A stretch of 64,000 nucleotides of DNA from Curtobacterium sp. MCBA15_009 (GTDB lineage: Bacteria; Actinomycetota; Actinomycetes; Actinomycetales; Microbacteriaceae): assembly GCF_001864895.1 (NCBI RefSeq), contig NZ_MJGO01000039.1:287117-351116 (forward strand), read 5' to 3'. This document shows, one piece after another, positions 1 through 8,684 of the stretch; position 1 is the stretch's first letter, and each line of letters starts with the position of its first letter. Below the pieces are notes generated by a model. The model was not told the origin of the DNA. It searched no databases and saw only the letters and a list, made by a program, of their open reading frames with translations. Position numbers and translations under genes: made by a program.

Positions 1-1202
1 ATGTCGTTCATCGCCTTGCCGACCGTGGACTCGAACTGGTCCTCGGCGGGCACCAGCGGGAGCGGCTTGGCCTTGTTGTTGTAGATGTCGAGGAACGTCT
101 TGGTCTGCTCGTCGGTGACCGAGTCGGCTGCGGCGGCGAGCACCGGCAGGGCCGAGTACGGCTTGTCGAGCGTGGCCTGCGTGTCGGCGCTCGTCATGTA
201 CTTGACGAACTTCAGCGCGCCGTCCTTGTTCTTCGTGTTCTTGAAGACCGACAGGTTGATGCCAGCCGGGAACGACGCGATGTCCTGGCCGTCGGCGGTG
301 GTCGGGAACGGCACGACGCCGAACTCGTCCGACTGCATGCCCTGCGAGGTGATCGTGGCGTTCGCGTTGTTCTGCGTGAGCATCATCGCGGCCTTGCCGT
401 TGGCGAAGTCGGACACGGCCTGGGTGCCGTTGTCGTACTGCGCGTTCGACGTGTTGACGGCCTTGTCGGTCTGCATCAGGTCGAGGTAGCGCTTGATGCC
501 GTCGACGTTCGCCGGGTCGGTGAAGGTCGGCTTGCCGTCCTTGTCGAACCACTCGCCGCCGTTCTGCGCCGAGGTGATGAACGCGAAGTGCGCGTTCTCG
601 GTGTACGAGCCGCCGGCGATGGTGAAGCCGTACTTGCCGCCGGTGGTGAGCTTCTTCGCGTCGGCGGTCAGGTCCTCCCACGTGGTGGGGGCCTCGAGGC
701 CGGCGTCCTTGAACATCGCCTTGTTGTAGTACAGGCCGTAGGCGAGGCCGTAGAGCGGGACGCTCGTGACGGTCTTGCCCGGGGCGCCGCCGGTGGAGAG
801 CGCCACCTTGCCGAACTTGTCCGCCCCGCCGATGGCCTTCATCTCGGAGTCACCGAACTCCTGGAACGCGCCGGTCGCCTGCAGCGACGTCGCCCAGGTG
901 TTGCCGATGTTGACGACGTCGGGGCCCTGGCTCGAGGACACGGCGGTCTGGATCTTGGTCTGCAGGTCGTTCCAGCCGATGACCTGCAGGTTCACCTTGA
1001 TCCCGGTCTCCTTGGTGAACTTCTCGAGGACGGGGGTGAGCACCTCCTTGTCGTTCTGGAGCGACGTGCCCTGGTTGGACGCCCAGTACGTCAGCGTCTT
1101 GGGGTCGCTGGCTCCGGACGACCCGGAGGAGCAGGCTGTGAGGCCGGTCACCGTGAGGGCGGCGGCCGCCGTGATGGCCAGTGCGCGGATGACAGTGCGC
1201 AT
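1..1202 (-). CDS. Sugar ABC transporter substrate-binding lipoprotein, 3' end outside the window
   Basis: This is an extracellular solute-binding protein (family 1) that would capture a sugar or oligosaccharide and hand it to ABC permeases. I translated about 400 residues in an uninterrupted frame that runs off the left edge. The N-terminus (MRTVIRALAITAA) is a lipoprotein signal ending in LTGLTAC, so the Cys near residue 23 should be lipidated. The mature part carries typical binding-protein blocks such as LTYWASNQGT, VPLYGLAYGLYYNK and FPAGINLSVFKN. An RBS-like GAGAAAGTAGAGAG precedes the ATG. It follows the dehydrogenase gene by 134 nt; that gap holds only G/T-rich sequence and a short hairpin. 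Permease genes presumably lie beyond the edge. The substrate is unknown; a plant-derived sugar acid or polyol would fit the neighbours. Confidence 0.9.
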   Translation of the reverse strand, partial: MRTVIRALAITAAAALTVTGLTACSSGSSGASDPKTLTYWASNQGTSLQNDKEVLTPVLEKFTKETGIKVNLQVIGWNDLQTKIQTAVSSSQGPDVVNIGNTWATSLQATGAFQEFGDSEMKAIGGADKFGKVALSTGGAPGKTVTSVPLYGLAYGLYYNKAMFKDAGLEAPTTWEDLTADAKKLTTGGKYGFTIAGGSYTENAHFAFITSAQNGGEWFDKDGKPTFTDPANVDGIKRYLDLMQTDKAVNTSNAQYDNGTQAVSDFANGKAAMMLTQNNANATITSQGMQSDEFGVVPFPTTADGQDIASFPAGINLSVFKNTKNKDGALKFVKYMTSADTQATLDKPYSALPVLAAAADSVTDEQTKTFLDIYNNKAKPLPLVPAEDQFESTVGKAMND

Positions 1203-1336
1203 GACTCTCTACTTTCTCGTCGTTGAGATGGTGCAGGAGGTGGTGGTGTCGTGCTGTCGGTGGTGCTGCGGTGGTGCGTGCGGGTCGTCCCGGCGGCGCC
1301 CGCCCGTCGTCGGACGGGCTCCGGCCGGACCGGCGG

Positions 1337-2494
1337 TCAGGCCAGGGTGGACGCCGCGGGGTCCCAACCCTCCGGGAGGGTCGGGGAGGGTGTGACGGTG
1401 CTCTCGACGAGCACCGCCTCACCACGTTCTGCCGCCTCGGCGATGGAGACCATCACGTCGAGGACGTGGAAGGCGAGGGCGCCGGGGACCCGGTTCTCCT
1501 CGCCGGCACGGAGGGAGCGGGCCAGGTCGACCACGCCGGTTCCGCGCGTGTACGTCGAGCCGACCGCGGGGATCGACTCGGGCTCCTCGGCGCCGAGCGC
1601 GTACAGCTCGGTGTCGCCGTCGAAGTCGTTCGGGTCGGGGAAGACGACGGTGCCGGTCTCCCCCGCGATCTCGACGAAGCCGGTGCGACCGCGGTCCGAC
1701 TCGAACGAGAAGACGCTCTGGGCGCTGCCGCCGTCCTCGAACTCGATGAGCGCCGAGTGGTTCGTCGGGACATCGACGGGGAACTCCGTGCCGGCCTTCG
1801 GTCCGGAACCGATCGTGCGGGTCGCTCGGGACTTCGACGCGGTCGCGGTGACCTTCTGCACCGGGCCGAACGCCTGCACGAGGGTCGTGATGTAGTACGG
1901 GCCGATGTCGAACAGCGGACCGGCGCCGTACGCGAACAGGAACTCGGGGCTCGGGTGCCACGACTCCGGACCGGGGCTCTGGAACAGCGTCAGGCCGTTG
2001 AGCGGACGGCCGATGCGGCCCTCGCGGACGGTGCGGAGGGCGGTCTGCAGACCGGCGCCGAGGAACGTGTCGGGGGCGACGCTGACCGTCCGGCCCGCGG
2101 CTCGGGCGGCGTCGCGGAGCGCGGCGGCGCTCTCGCGGTCGAGGGCGTAGGGCTTCTCGCCCCAGACGTGCTTGCCGGCTGCGAGCGCCTGCAGGGCGAC
2201 CTCGACGTGCGCGGCGGGGATCGTCAGGTTCACGACGATCTCGATGTCGTCGTCGGCGAGGAGCTCCTCGACCGTGCCCGATGCCGGGACGCCCCACTTC
2301 TCGGCCTGCGCGGCGGCGCGCGGCAGGTCGATGTCCGCGATGAACCGGACCGCGACGTCCGGGAAGACCGTGAGGTTCGAGAGGTACTGGTCGGAGATGA
2401 CCCCGGCGCCGATGACGCCGACGCCGACCGGGCCGGTGCGGTTGGTCTCGGCGGCGGCGGGCTGCGTGCCGGCCGCGGTGGTGGTGTCGGTCAT
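1337..2494 (-). CDS. Gfo/Idh/MocA family oxidoreductase
   Basis: This is an NAD(P)-dependent sugar or polyol dehydrogenase of the glucose-fructose oxidoreductase family, 385 aa. A Rossmann motif GVGVIGAGVIS lies at about residues 24-34, and the family EKP motif (WGEKPYAL) at about 111-118, whose Lys is the usual catalytic lysine. The C-terminal alpha/beta substrate domain includes GPLFDIGPYYI. The start ATG overlaps the stop of the upstream isomerase gene by 4 nt (ATGA), so the two are translationally coupled. Together with the isomerase and the ABC binding protein it forms a sugar-catabolic operon probably controlled by the divergent ROK repressor. The exact substrate cannot be told from the sequence. 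Confidence 0.92.
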   Translation of the reverse strand: MTDTTTAAGTQPAAAETNRTGPVGVGVIGAGVISDQYLSNLTVFPDVAVRFIADIDLPRAAAQAEKWGVPASGTVEELLADDDIEIVVNLTIPAAHVEVALQALAAGKHVWGEKPYALDRESAAALRDAARAAGRTVSVAPDTFLGAGLQTALRTVREGRIGRPLNGLTLFQSPGPESWHPSPEFLFAYGAGPLFDIGPYYITTLVQAFGPVQKVTATASKSRATRTIGSGPKAGTEFPVDVPTNHSALIEFEDGGSAQSVFSFESDRGRTGFVEIAGETGTVVFPDPNDFDGDTELYALGAEEPESIPAVGSTYTRGTGVVDLARSLRAGEENRVPGALAFHVLDVMVSIAEAAERGEAVLVESTVTPSPTLPEGWDPAASTLA

Positions 2495-3237
2495 GCGCGG
2501 ACCCCCTCGAGGAACGTGTACGAGTCGGCCACGGCCTGGAAGACGTCGCCGTCGTGGTCGTCGAGCTCGACGACGTGCTGCGCGTCCGGAGCCGCGGCGA
2601 CGATCTCGCGCACCGGCATGATGCCGTTGCCGACCGCGACCTGCCGCTTGTCGTCGTGCGACCCGTCGCCGTCCTTGACGTGCAGGAACTGCACCTTGTC
2701 GCCGTACTTGCCGATGATCGCGACCGGGTCGTCCCCGCCGACCTGCACCCAGTAGGTGTCGAGCTCGAGCACGACGTCGTCGGACAGGGCGTCGGCGAAC
2801 ACCTCGTAGGCGCTCACGCCGTCGATGCGGTTCGAGAACTCGAACGCGTGGTTGTGGTACCCGAGCACGAGGCCGTGGTCGGCGGCGCGCGGTGCGAGGG
2901 CGCTGAGTTCGCGGGCGATGGCCTCGACGTCCTCGCGGGTGGTCCAGCGCGACTCGTCGATGTGCGGGTCGATGAGCGTGCCGAGCCCGACCGTGACGCT
3001 CGCGTGGAAGATGCGCTCGAGGTCCTGCTCGCCGGCGTCCAGCAGGCGTGCGTGCCCGCTCGGGGCGGTGAGCCCGGCGTCGCGCAGTGCCGCGGCCAGT
3101 CCGTCGGCGTCGTCGACGAACCCGAAGGCCTCGACGTCCGTGAAGCCGATGTCGGCGAGGCGCCGGAGCGTGCCGGGCAGATCGGCCGAGAGGGCATCGC
3201 GGACGGTGTAGAGCTGGACCGAGATCGGTTGGGTCAC
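2491..3237 (-). CDS. Sugar phosphate isomerase/epimerase (xylose-isomerase-like TIM barrel)
   Basis: The 248-aa protein belongs to the AP-endonuclease-2/xylose-isomerase-like TIM barrel family, like IolE, IolI and hydroxypyruvate isomerase. Family blocks are visible in order: ISVQLYTVRDAL at the N-terminus, LGYHNHAFEF near the middle and VVLELDTYWVQVGGDDP, where acidic and His residues normally bind the divalent metal. The start is GTG at 3237, preceded by GAGGAGAA 5 nt upstream. It is the first gene of the minus-strand operon, reading into the Gfo/Idh/MocA gene with a 4-nt overlap. It probably interconverts an intermediate made by that dehydrogenase; the substrate is unknown. Confidence 0.88.
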   Translation of the reverse strand: MTQPISVQLYTVRDALSADLPGTLRRLADIGFTDVEAFGFVDDADGLAAALRDAGLTAPSGHARLLDAGEQDLERIFHASVTVGLGTLIDPHIDESRWTTREDVEAIARELSALAPRAADHGLVLGYHNHAFEFSNRIDGVSAYEVFADALSDDVVLELDTYWVQVGGDDPVAIIGKYGDKVQFLHVKDGDGSHDDKRQVAVGNGIMPVREIVAAAPDAQHVVELDDHDGDVFQAVADSYTFLEGVRA

Positions 3238-3284
3238 CAGGGTTCTCCTCGTCGAGATGGTGCGGTCGTCACTGACCGAGCGTC

Positions 3285-3314
3285 ACACTATGACCGCTTC
3301 TGTCGGCGGTCAAG
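3285..3314 (-). promoter_or_regulatory. Promoter of the sugar operon with overlapping operator palindrome
   Basis: Reading leftwards, a -35 TTGACC (3309-3314) and a -10 TAGTGT (3285-3290) are separated by 18 nt. The inverted repeat TGACCGC-N8-GCGGTCA (3291-3312) fills the spacer and overlaps the -35. A second weaker pair, CGGTC/GACCG, lies just downstream (about 3263-3278). This is where the divergent ROK repressor would be expected to act. The box sequences are seen; binding is inferred. Confidence 0.6.
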
Positions 3315-3379
3315 CAGAAGTCGGCGTGATCTCGACGGACTTCGTTGCGTGGCCCGTTCGATTGTGTTTCACTCGCCCC

Positions 3380-4591
3380 ATGGTCGATCTGACTCGGACG
3401 GCAGCGTCGCCTCCGGTCGGGACGAGCGAGCTCTTCCAGATCCTCCGCGACGGTGTGCCGCGGACCCGGGCCGAGCTCGCGAGCCTGACGGGACTCGCAC
3501 GCTCCACCATCGGCGTGCGCCTCGACGCGCTCGTCGACGTCGGACTCGTCGGCCCGGTCGACACCGCGGTCTCGACGGGCGGCCGTCCCCCGGCACAGGT
3601 GGCGCTGCGACCGCGCGCTCGACTCGTCGTCGCCGCCGACCTCGGCGCCTCGCACGGCCGCGTCGCCGTGACCGACCTCGTCGGCGCGCCGCTCGCCACC
3701 CGCCAGGCGCGGATCGACATCGCCGCCGGCCCCGTCCCCACGCTGACCTGGCTGGTGTCCACCATCGACGAGCTGCTCGGCGAGGTCGGCCACTCCCGCC
3801 ACGACGTCGTCGCCATCGGCATCGGCGTGCCCGGCCCGGTCGAGTTCTCCACCGGCCGCCCGGCGAACCCGCCGATCATGCCCGGGTGGGACGGCTTCGA
3901 CGTCCCCTCGTGGCTGCGCCAGCACATCGCCGCCCACGTCCTGCTCGACAACGACGTCAACATCGCCGCGCTCGGCGAACGGCAGCACGGCTGGCCGGAC
4001 GTCGACCACCTGCTCTTCGTGAAGGTCGCCACCGGGATCGGGTCCGGCATCGTGTCCGAGGGACGGCTGCAACGGGGCGCGCAGGGCACCGCCGGGGACA
4101 TCGGACACGTCCGCGTCGCCCGCGCCGGCGACGCCCCCTGCCGCTGCGGCAACACCGGGTGCCTCGAGGCCGTGGCCTCCGGGCCGGCGATCGCCCGGGG
4201 CCTGCGCGCCGCAGGCCACGACGTCCACTCGAGCGCGGACGTGCTCGACCTGGTGAACCGGGCCGACCTCGACGCCATCGCGGCCGTGCGGCAGGCCGGG
4301 CGGGACATCGGCGAGGTACTCGCCACCTGCGTCTCGCTCATCAACCCGTCCGTGATCGCCCTCGGCGGGTCGATCACGCAAGCCGGCGAGCACCTGCTCG
4401 CCGGGGTCCGCGAGGTCGTGTACTCCCGCTCGATGCCGCTCGCCACCGAGCACCTGGTGATCGCGCAGTCGCGGTCCGGGTCGCTCGCGGCGCTGCAGGG
4501 CGCGGCGGCCCTCGCCATCGGGTACGCGCTCTCCCCCACGGGTGTCGACGCCCTGGTGACCGTTACCGACGGCCGACAGCTGGTGTCCTGA
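3380..4591 (+). CDS. ROK family transcriptional repressor
   Basis: This 403-aa regulator is of the NagC/XylR type: an N-terminal winged helix (about residues 10-70, with TRAELASLTGLARSTIG) followed by a ROK sugar-kinase-like domain. The ROK zinc motif is intact as CRCGNTGCLE, starting at about residue 254. An open frame extends upstream to 3257, but I chose ATG 3380 because homologues begin just before the helix-turn-helix and the upstream extension would run through the divergent promoter. There is no clear Shine-Dalgarno, so the mRNA may be leaderless. It is divergent from the sugar operon and is probably its repressor, relieved by a sugar ligand. Confidence 0.88.
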   Translation: MVDLTRTAASPPVGTSELFQILRDGVPRTRAELASLTGLARSTIGVRLDALVDVGLVGPVDTAVSTGGRPPAQVALRPRARLVVAADLGASHGRVAVTDLVGAPLATRQARIDIAAGPVPTLTWLVSTIDELLGEVGHSRHDVVAIGIGVPGPVEFSTGRPANPPIMPGWDGFDVPSWLRQHIAAHVLLDNDVNIAALGERQHGWPDVDHLLFVKVATGIGSGIVSEGRLQRGAQGTAGDIGHVRVARAGDAPCRCGNTGCLEAVASGPAIARGLRAAGHDVHSSADVLDLVNRADLDAIAAVRQAGRDIGEVLATCVSLINPSVIALGGSITQAGEHLLAGVREVVYSRSMPLATEHLVIAQSRSGSLAALQGAAALAIGYALSPTGVDALVTVTDGRQLVS

Positions 4592-4732
4592 CGGACGGGG
4601 ACGGTGCAGCGCCGGGCGTCGCTGGCAGCTCTGGCGGCTCCGGCACGGCAGTGCGTGGCGCACGGCAGAGCGGAGGGCCGCGTCCGCTCGGTGCGTCGGT
4701 TTCGTGACGTCGGTGCACGGGGGGACAATCGT

Positions 4733-5422
4733 GTGGTGAAGATCGTGCAGCCCACCCTGTGGGGCGACCCGGACCCGGGGCTCGAGGTGGAGTCCGTCTC
4801 CGCCGCGCCGACCGCGGCGCCCGGGCACGACGCGTTCACCGCCCTGCGCGGGCACACCGACCGCATCGTCGCGCACTCCTCCGACCGCGTCGCCTGGCTG
4901 CGCGCGCGTGCCGCGGGCATCACGGCGACCGACGTCGCACGGCTCGCGTCGCTCCACGCGGTCGAGTCCGTCGTCACCGAGAAGCGCTACGGCTCACGGT
5001 TCTCCGGGAACGCGTTCACGGAGCACGGCAAGGACCGCGAGCCGCACATCGCCGCGTGGGTGGCCGCCACCCACGGCATCCAGCCCTCGGCGCACCTGTT
5101 CCACGCCGCCACGAACCGCGCGCACCTCGCCACCCCCGACGGCGTCGGTGTCGACGGGTCCTCGCGCGTCGTGCTCGCCGAGATCAAGACGACCGGCAAG
5201 GGTTGGCGGAGCATCCCCCGCCACTACCTGCGGCAGGTCTGGTGGCAGCAGTACGTCCTCGGCGCCGACCGCACCCTGTTCGTGTGGGAACGCCACGACG
5301 GCTTCGTCCCCGTCGCCGACGAGCCGGAGTGCCGTTGGGTCGACCGCGACGACGACCAGATCCGCGGGCTCGTGCAGCTGGCCGACCTCGTGCTCGACAA
5401 GCTGCGCGGCTTCCGCTCCTAG
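4733..5422 (+). CDS. YqaJ-like nuclease-fold protein
   Basis: The 229-aa protein resembles YqaJ viral recombinases and lambda-exonuclease-fold nucleases. Seen motifs are GITATDVARL (about 62-71, the YqaJ N-terminal signature), EHGKDREPH (97-105), an acidic DG near 136-142, the catalytic-type E-I-K at 150-152 and a Q-rich helix QVWWQQY (168-174). These match the D...ExK...Q pattern of the PD-(D/E)XK superfamily. Start GTG 4733 has GGGGGA about 8 nt upstream; GTG 4736 is an alternative. No phage genes accompany it. It appears to be a stand-alone chromosomal version, possibly in DNA repair; its true substrate is unknown. Confidence 0.75.
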   Translation: MVKIVQPTLWGDPDPGLEVESVSAAPTAAPGHDAFTALRGHTDRIVAHSSDRVAWLRARAAGITATDVARLASLHAVESVVTEKRYGSRFSGNAFTEHGKDREPHIAAWVAATHGIQPSAHLFHAATNRAHLATPDGVGVDGSSRVVLAEIKTTGKGWRSIPRHYLRQVWWQQYVLGADRTLFVWERHDGFVPVADEPECRWVDRDDDQIRGLVQLADLVLDKLRGFRS

Positions 5423-5435
5423 CCCTGCACCCGCG

Positions 5436-6044
5436 TCAGAGCTTCACCAGCCGCAGCCGGCTCATCCCGACGACGAGCACACCGAGCAGCGCGATCGACA
5501 CCGCGATGCCGATGCAGTAGATCGTCACGATGCCGTAGCCCTGCGCCGGGTCGAGGAACGGGTACGGCACCCACCCGTCCGTGGCGCCACGGATCAGCAC
5601 CACCACGGACCACACGACCGGGTAGAGCACGAACCACCAGATGTGCCGGAACAGCAGGCGCGACCGGTCCGAGAACAGCAGCCAGTCGAGCACCACGTAC
5701 GCGGGGATGACCCGGTGGAGCAGCTCGTTCGACCACGGCACGGTGTCGGCCGCCACGACGTTCGACAGGAGCGTGTTGTACACGATCCCCGTCGTCGCGA
5801 TGTAGACCGTCGCCGCACCACGGAGCAGGCTGACCCCGAGCTGCGCGCGCTTCCGCCGCGCCGCCACGACGAGGGTCACCGCGAAGGCGACCGCCACGAT
5901 GATGTTCGACTGGATGGTGAAGTAGCCGAAGAAGTTCCACGGGCTGTAGCCGGCGACCTCCGAGCTGGCGAGCCACTGTCCGACGACGGCGGCGATGGCT
6001 GCGATGACGGCGATGAGCCGCAACGAGTTCACGAGGGTGCGCAC
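5436..6044 (-). CDS. Pr6Pr family integral membrane protein
   Basis: The 202-aa protein has about six hydrophobic segments. The block NFFGYFTIQSNI, followed by a segment with TTGIVYN and then HRVIPAYVVLDWLLF, is characteristic of the Pr6Pr/FAR-17a-like membrane family of actinobacteria. The conserved internal His and Asp (LLHRVIPAYVVLDW) suggest similarity to androgen-induced-type hydrolases, but the function in bacteria is not known to me. The gene converges on the YqaJ-like gene, with only 13 nt between the stops, and has no evident functional link to its neighbours. Confidence 0.75.
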   Translation of the reverse strand: MRTLVNSLRLIAVIAAIAAVVGQWLASSEVAGYSPWNFFGYFTIQSNIIVAVAFAVTLVVAARRKRAQLGVSLLRGAATVYIATTGIVYNTLLSNVVAADTVPWSNELLHRVIPAYVVLDWLLFSDRSRLLFRHIWWFVLYPVVWSVVVLIRGATDGWVPYPFLDPAQGYGIVTIYCIGIAVSIALLGVLVVGMSRLRLVKL

Positions 6045-6083
6045 GGCTCCACGCTAGCGGGCGCTCGGGTGCCGGACGCAGAA

Positions 6084-6111
6084 GGACCCGCACCGAAACC
6101 GGTGCGGGTCC
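6084..6111 (-). terminator. Terminator of the rplK-rplA unit
   Basis: A 12-bp perfect stem (GGACCCGCACCG / CGGTGCGGGTCC) with a 4-nt loop lies about 20 nt after the rplA stop. There is no long T-tract, as is common in GC-rich actinobacteria. Confidence 0.8.
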
Positions 6112-6130
6112 TCCTGGGACTGATCGGGGA

Positions 6131-6820
6131 TCAGATGCTGTTGACGTCCAGCGGGATGCCGGGGCCGAAGGTCGTCGAGACGGCGCCCTTCATGACGTAG
6201 CGGCCCTTCGAGGACGACGGCTTGAGGCGGTTGATCTCCTCGAGCGCGGTCGAGATGTTCTCGTCGAGCTGCTCCGGCGTGAACGAGGCCTTGCCGACGA
6301 CGAAGTGCACGTTGGCGTGCTTGTCGACGCGGAACTCGATCTTGCCGCCCTTGATGTCGTTGACGGCCTGCGCGACGTTCGGGGTCACGGTGCCGGTCTT
6401 CGGGTTCGGCATGAGGCCACGCGGGCCGAGCACCTTGCCGAGACGACCGACCTTGCCCATGAGCTCCGGGGTCGAGACGGCGGAGTCGAAGGCGGTGTAG
6501 CCCTCGGCGACCTTCGCGATGAGCTCGTCGCCACCGACCTCGTCGGCACCGGCGGCGATGGCGGCCTCAGCAGCCGCACCCGTCGCGAACACGATGACGC
6601 GGGCGGTCTTGCCCGTGCCGTGCGGCAGGATGACCGTGCCGCGGACCATCTGGTCGGCCTTGCGGGGGTCGACGCCGAGCTTCAGCGCGACCTCGACCGT
6701 GGAGTCGGTCTTCGAGGAACCGGTCTCCTTGGCCAGGGCGACGGCCTCGGTCGGGGTGTAGAACTTGTCGGCCTCGATCTTCGCGGCCGCGGCCTGGTAG
6801 GCCTTGGACTTCTTCGCCAT
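6131..6820 (-). CDS. rplA: 50S ribosomal protein L1
   Basis: L1 (229 aa) forms the L1 stalk of the large subunit and in many bacteria represses its own operon. The sequence is a full-length, typical L1: [11 protein letters not shown] at the N-terminus, [28 protein letters not shown] (the signature near residue 130) and [11 protein letters not shown]. The start is ATG 6820 with AAGGAGA 6 nt upstream; the longer open frame to 6871 is rejected. It lies 90 nt downstream of rplK in the same orientation, the standard order. Confidence 0.98.
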   Translation of the reverse strand: MAKKSKAYQAAAAKIEADKFYTPTEAVALAKETGSSKTDSTVEVALKLGVDPRKADQMVRGTVILPHGTGKTARVIVFATGAAAEAAIAAGADEVGGDELIAKVAEGYTAFDSAVSTPELMGKVGRLGKVLGPRGLMPNPKTGTVTPNVAQAVNDIKGGKIEFRVDKHANVHFVVGKASFTPEQLDENISTALEEINRLKPSSSKGRYVMKGAVSTTFGPGIPLDVNSI

Positions 6821-6910
6821 GGTGGTCTCCTTGCGAGATACGTGGTTGGCGAGCCGGCGAGGCTCTCCCACGGAAAGGTGTCTGGTGGTGGGCCGGAGCC
6901 CGATCGGTGC

Positions 6911-7342
6911 TTAGGCCTCGACCGTGATGCCCATCGAGCGCGCGGTGCCGGCGATGATCTTCGCGGCCTGCTCGATGTCGTTGGCGTTGAGGTCGGCCTG
7001 CTTGGTCTCGGCGATCTGACGGACCTGGTCCATCGAGATCTTCGCGACCTTGACCGTGTGCGGGGTCGACGACCCCTTCTGCACACCAGCAGCCTTCTTG
7101 ATGAGCTCGGCGGCCGGCGGGGTCTTCAGGACGAACGTGAACGAACGGTCCTCGTAGACGGTGATCTCGACCGGCACGACGTTGCCACGCTGCGACTCGG
7201 TCGCCGCGTTGTACGCCTTGCAGAACTCCATGATGTTGACGCCGTGCTGACCGAGCGCCGGACCGATCGGGGGGGCCGGGTTGGCGGCTCCCGCGTTGAT
7301 CTGCAGCTTGATCAGGCCCGTGACCTTCTTCTTCGGTGCCAT
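6911..7342 (-). CDS. rplK: 50S ribosomal protein L11
   Basis: L11 (143 aa) sits at the GTPase-associated centre. Blocks [20 protein letters not shown] (residues about 12-31), [13 protein letters not shown] and [11 protein letters not shown] are all present. Start ATG 7342 has a strong AGGAGGAAG. A candidate -10 (TACACT, plus-strand 7461-7466) gives a leader of about 110 nt containing a GC-rich hairpin, where L1 or L11 feedback could act. rplA follows. Confidence 0.98.
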   Translation of the reverse strand: MAPKKKVTGLIKLQINAGAANPAPPIGPALGQHGVNIMEFCKAYNAATESQRGNVVPVEITVYEDRSFTFVLKTPPAAELIKKAAGVQKGSSTPHTVKVAKISMDQVRQIAETKQADLNANDIEQAAKIIAGTARSMGITVEA

Positions 7343-7500
7343 GACTTGTCTTCCTCCTGGAATCGAACGCACGGGGACCCGTGCACTCTCCCGCTGGTCC
7401 GGCGGATCCGGACAGCGGTGAAGGCCCGCTCGCACGAGGCGCGCGGGCCCAAACCCGTTCAGTGTAGTCGATCTCGGTGATCGCTACAGGATGGTGGTCG

Positions 7501-8565
7501 CTAGAGCTTGGTGACCTGATCGAAGCTGAGCTCGACCGGGGTCTCGCGCTCGAACAGCGAGACGAGGACCGTGAGCTTGCCGCTCTCCGGCTTGATCTCG
7601 GAGATCGAACCCGGCAGGCCCGCGAACGAGCCTTCCTTGATGGTGATCGTCTCGCCGATCTCGAAGTCGACCTCGGCGGCGGGCTGCGCCTGCAGCGAGC
7701 CGCTGCCCTTCGTGCCGCCCTTGGTCGGGGCGGCCTCGGCGACCTGCACGAGGGACTTGAGCATGCCGAACGCCTCGTCGAAGCGCAGCGGCGTCGGGTT
7801 GTGGGCGTTGCCCACGAAGCCGGTGACGCCCGGGGTGTGACGCACGACCGACCACGAGTCCTCGTTGAGGTCCATGCGGACGAGCACGTACGAGGGGATG
7901 CGGACGCGCGTGACCAGCTTGCGCTGGCCGTTCTTGATCTCGACGACGTCCTCCATCGGGACCTCGACCTGGTAGATCGAGTCCTCCATCGACATCGAGA
8001 CCATGCGGTTCTCGATGTTCGACTTCACGCGGCGCTCGAAGCCCGCGTAGGAGTGGATGACGTACCACTTGCCCGGCTTCATCCGGAGCTCGGCCTTGAA
8101 GGCGTCGTACGGGTCGGCCTCGGGCGCGTCGGCGTCCTCGTCGGTCTCGGCGTCCTCGGTCTCGAGGGCCTCGTCGGCGGCGAGCGTCTCGTTCGCGGCC
8201 TCGGCGGCCTCGGTCTCGAGTTCGACCTCTTCCTCGTCCTCGACGGCCTCCACCGCGGCCTCGGCCTCGTCGGCGGTGTCCACCTCGAGTGCGTCGTCGA
8301 CGACCGCGTCGGCCTCGGGGTCGCGGGACTCCTGCAGCGCGGTCAGCGCCTCGTCGAGCCCGGTGTCGACGGTGCCGTCGTCGGGCTCGGAGCCGAACCC
8401 GAGGGACTCGTCGTCCTCGTCCTCGATCGAGATCGCACGCTCTTCAGCGGACTCGACAGAGCGCCCCTCGGCGGTCTCGACGTCGCCTTCCTGGTTCTCC
8501 TCGACCTCGGAGGACTGCTCGGCAGCCGTCGCGAGGTCGATGTCGTCGCGGGAGTAGTCAGACAC
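7501..8565 (-). CDS. nusG: Transcription termination/antitermination factor NusG, with long acidic N-terminal extension
   Basis: NusG binds RNA polymerase and couples it to Rho and to the ribosome. The NGN domain begins at about residue 164 (KWYVIHSYAGFERRVKSN) and the KOW domain is C-terminal (TITIKEGSFAGLPGSIS). Before them lies an unusual stretch of about 155 residues rich in Glu, Asp, Ala and Thr with low complexity. Such acidic N-terminal extensions are seen in actinobacterial NusG, but this is a long one compared with about 180 aa for Escherichia coli NusG. Start GTG 8565 has GGAAAG 8 nt upstream. It follows secE by about 120 nt. Confidence 0.97.
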   Translation of the reverse strand: MSDYSRDDIDLATAAEQSSEVEENQEGDVETAEGRSVESAEERAISIEDEDDESLGFGSEPDDGTVDTGLDEALTALQESRDPEADAVVDDALEVDTADEAEAAVEAVEDEEEVELETEAAEAANETLAADEALETEDAETDEDADAPEADPYDAFKAELRMKPGKWYVIHSYAGFERRVKSNIENRMVSMSMEDSIYQVEVPMEDVVEIKNGQRKLVTRVRIPSYVLVRMDLNEDSWSVVRHTPGVTGFVGNAHNPTPLRFDEAFGMLKSLVQVAEAAPTKGGTKGSGSLQAQPAAEVDFEIGETITIKEGSFAGLPGSISEIKPESGKLTVLVSLFERETPVELSFDQVTKL

Positions 8566-8684
8566 AGTCGATTCTTTCCGTTCGGTGGTGCGGGTCGGGG
8601 TGGCAGGCGGTCCGGATCAGGATCGAACCCGTCTCGGGCGACCGTACTCCTCGGGTCTGCCGCACTCGGCGGCCGACGTCCGGG

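Noticed and set aside
2554..4707. Long Arg/Pro/Val-rich open frames (for example 717 codons here, 755 codons at 31209-33476 and 1080 codons at 57133-60375)
   Set aside because: They run opposite to or out of frame with well-identified genes and have composition typical of shadow frames in GC-rich DNA. Only the LacI portion of the last one is real.
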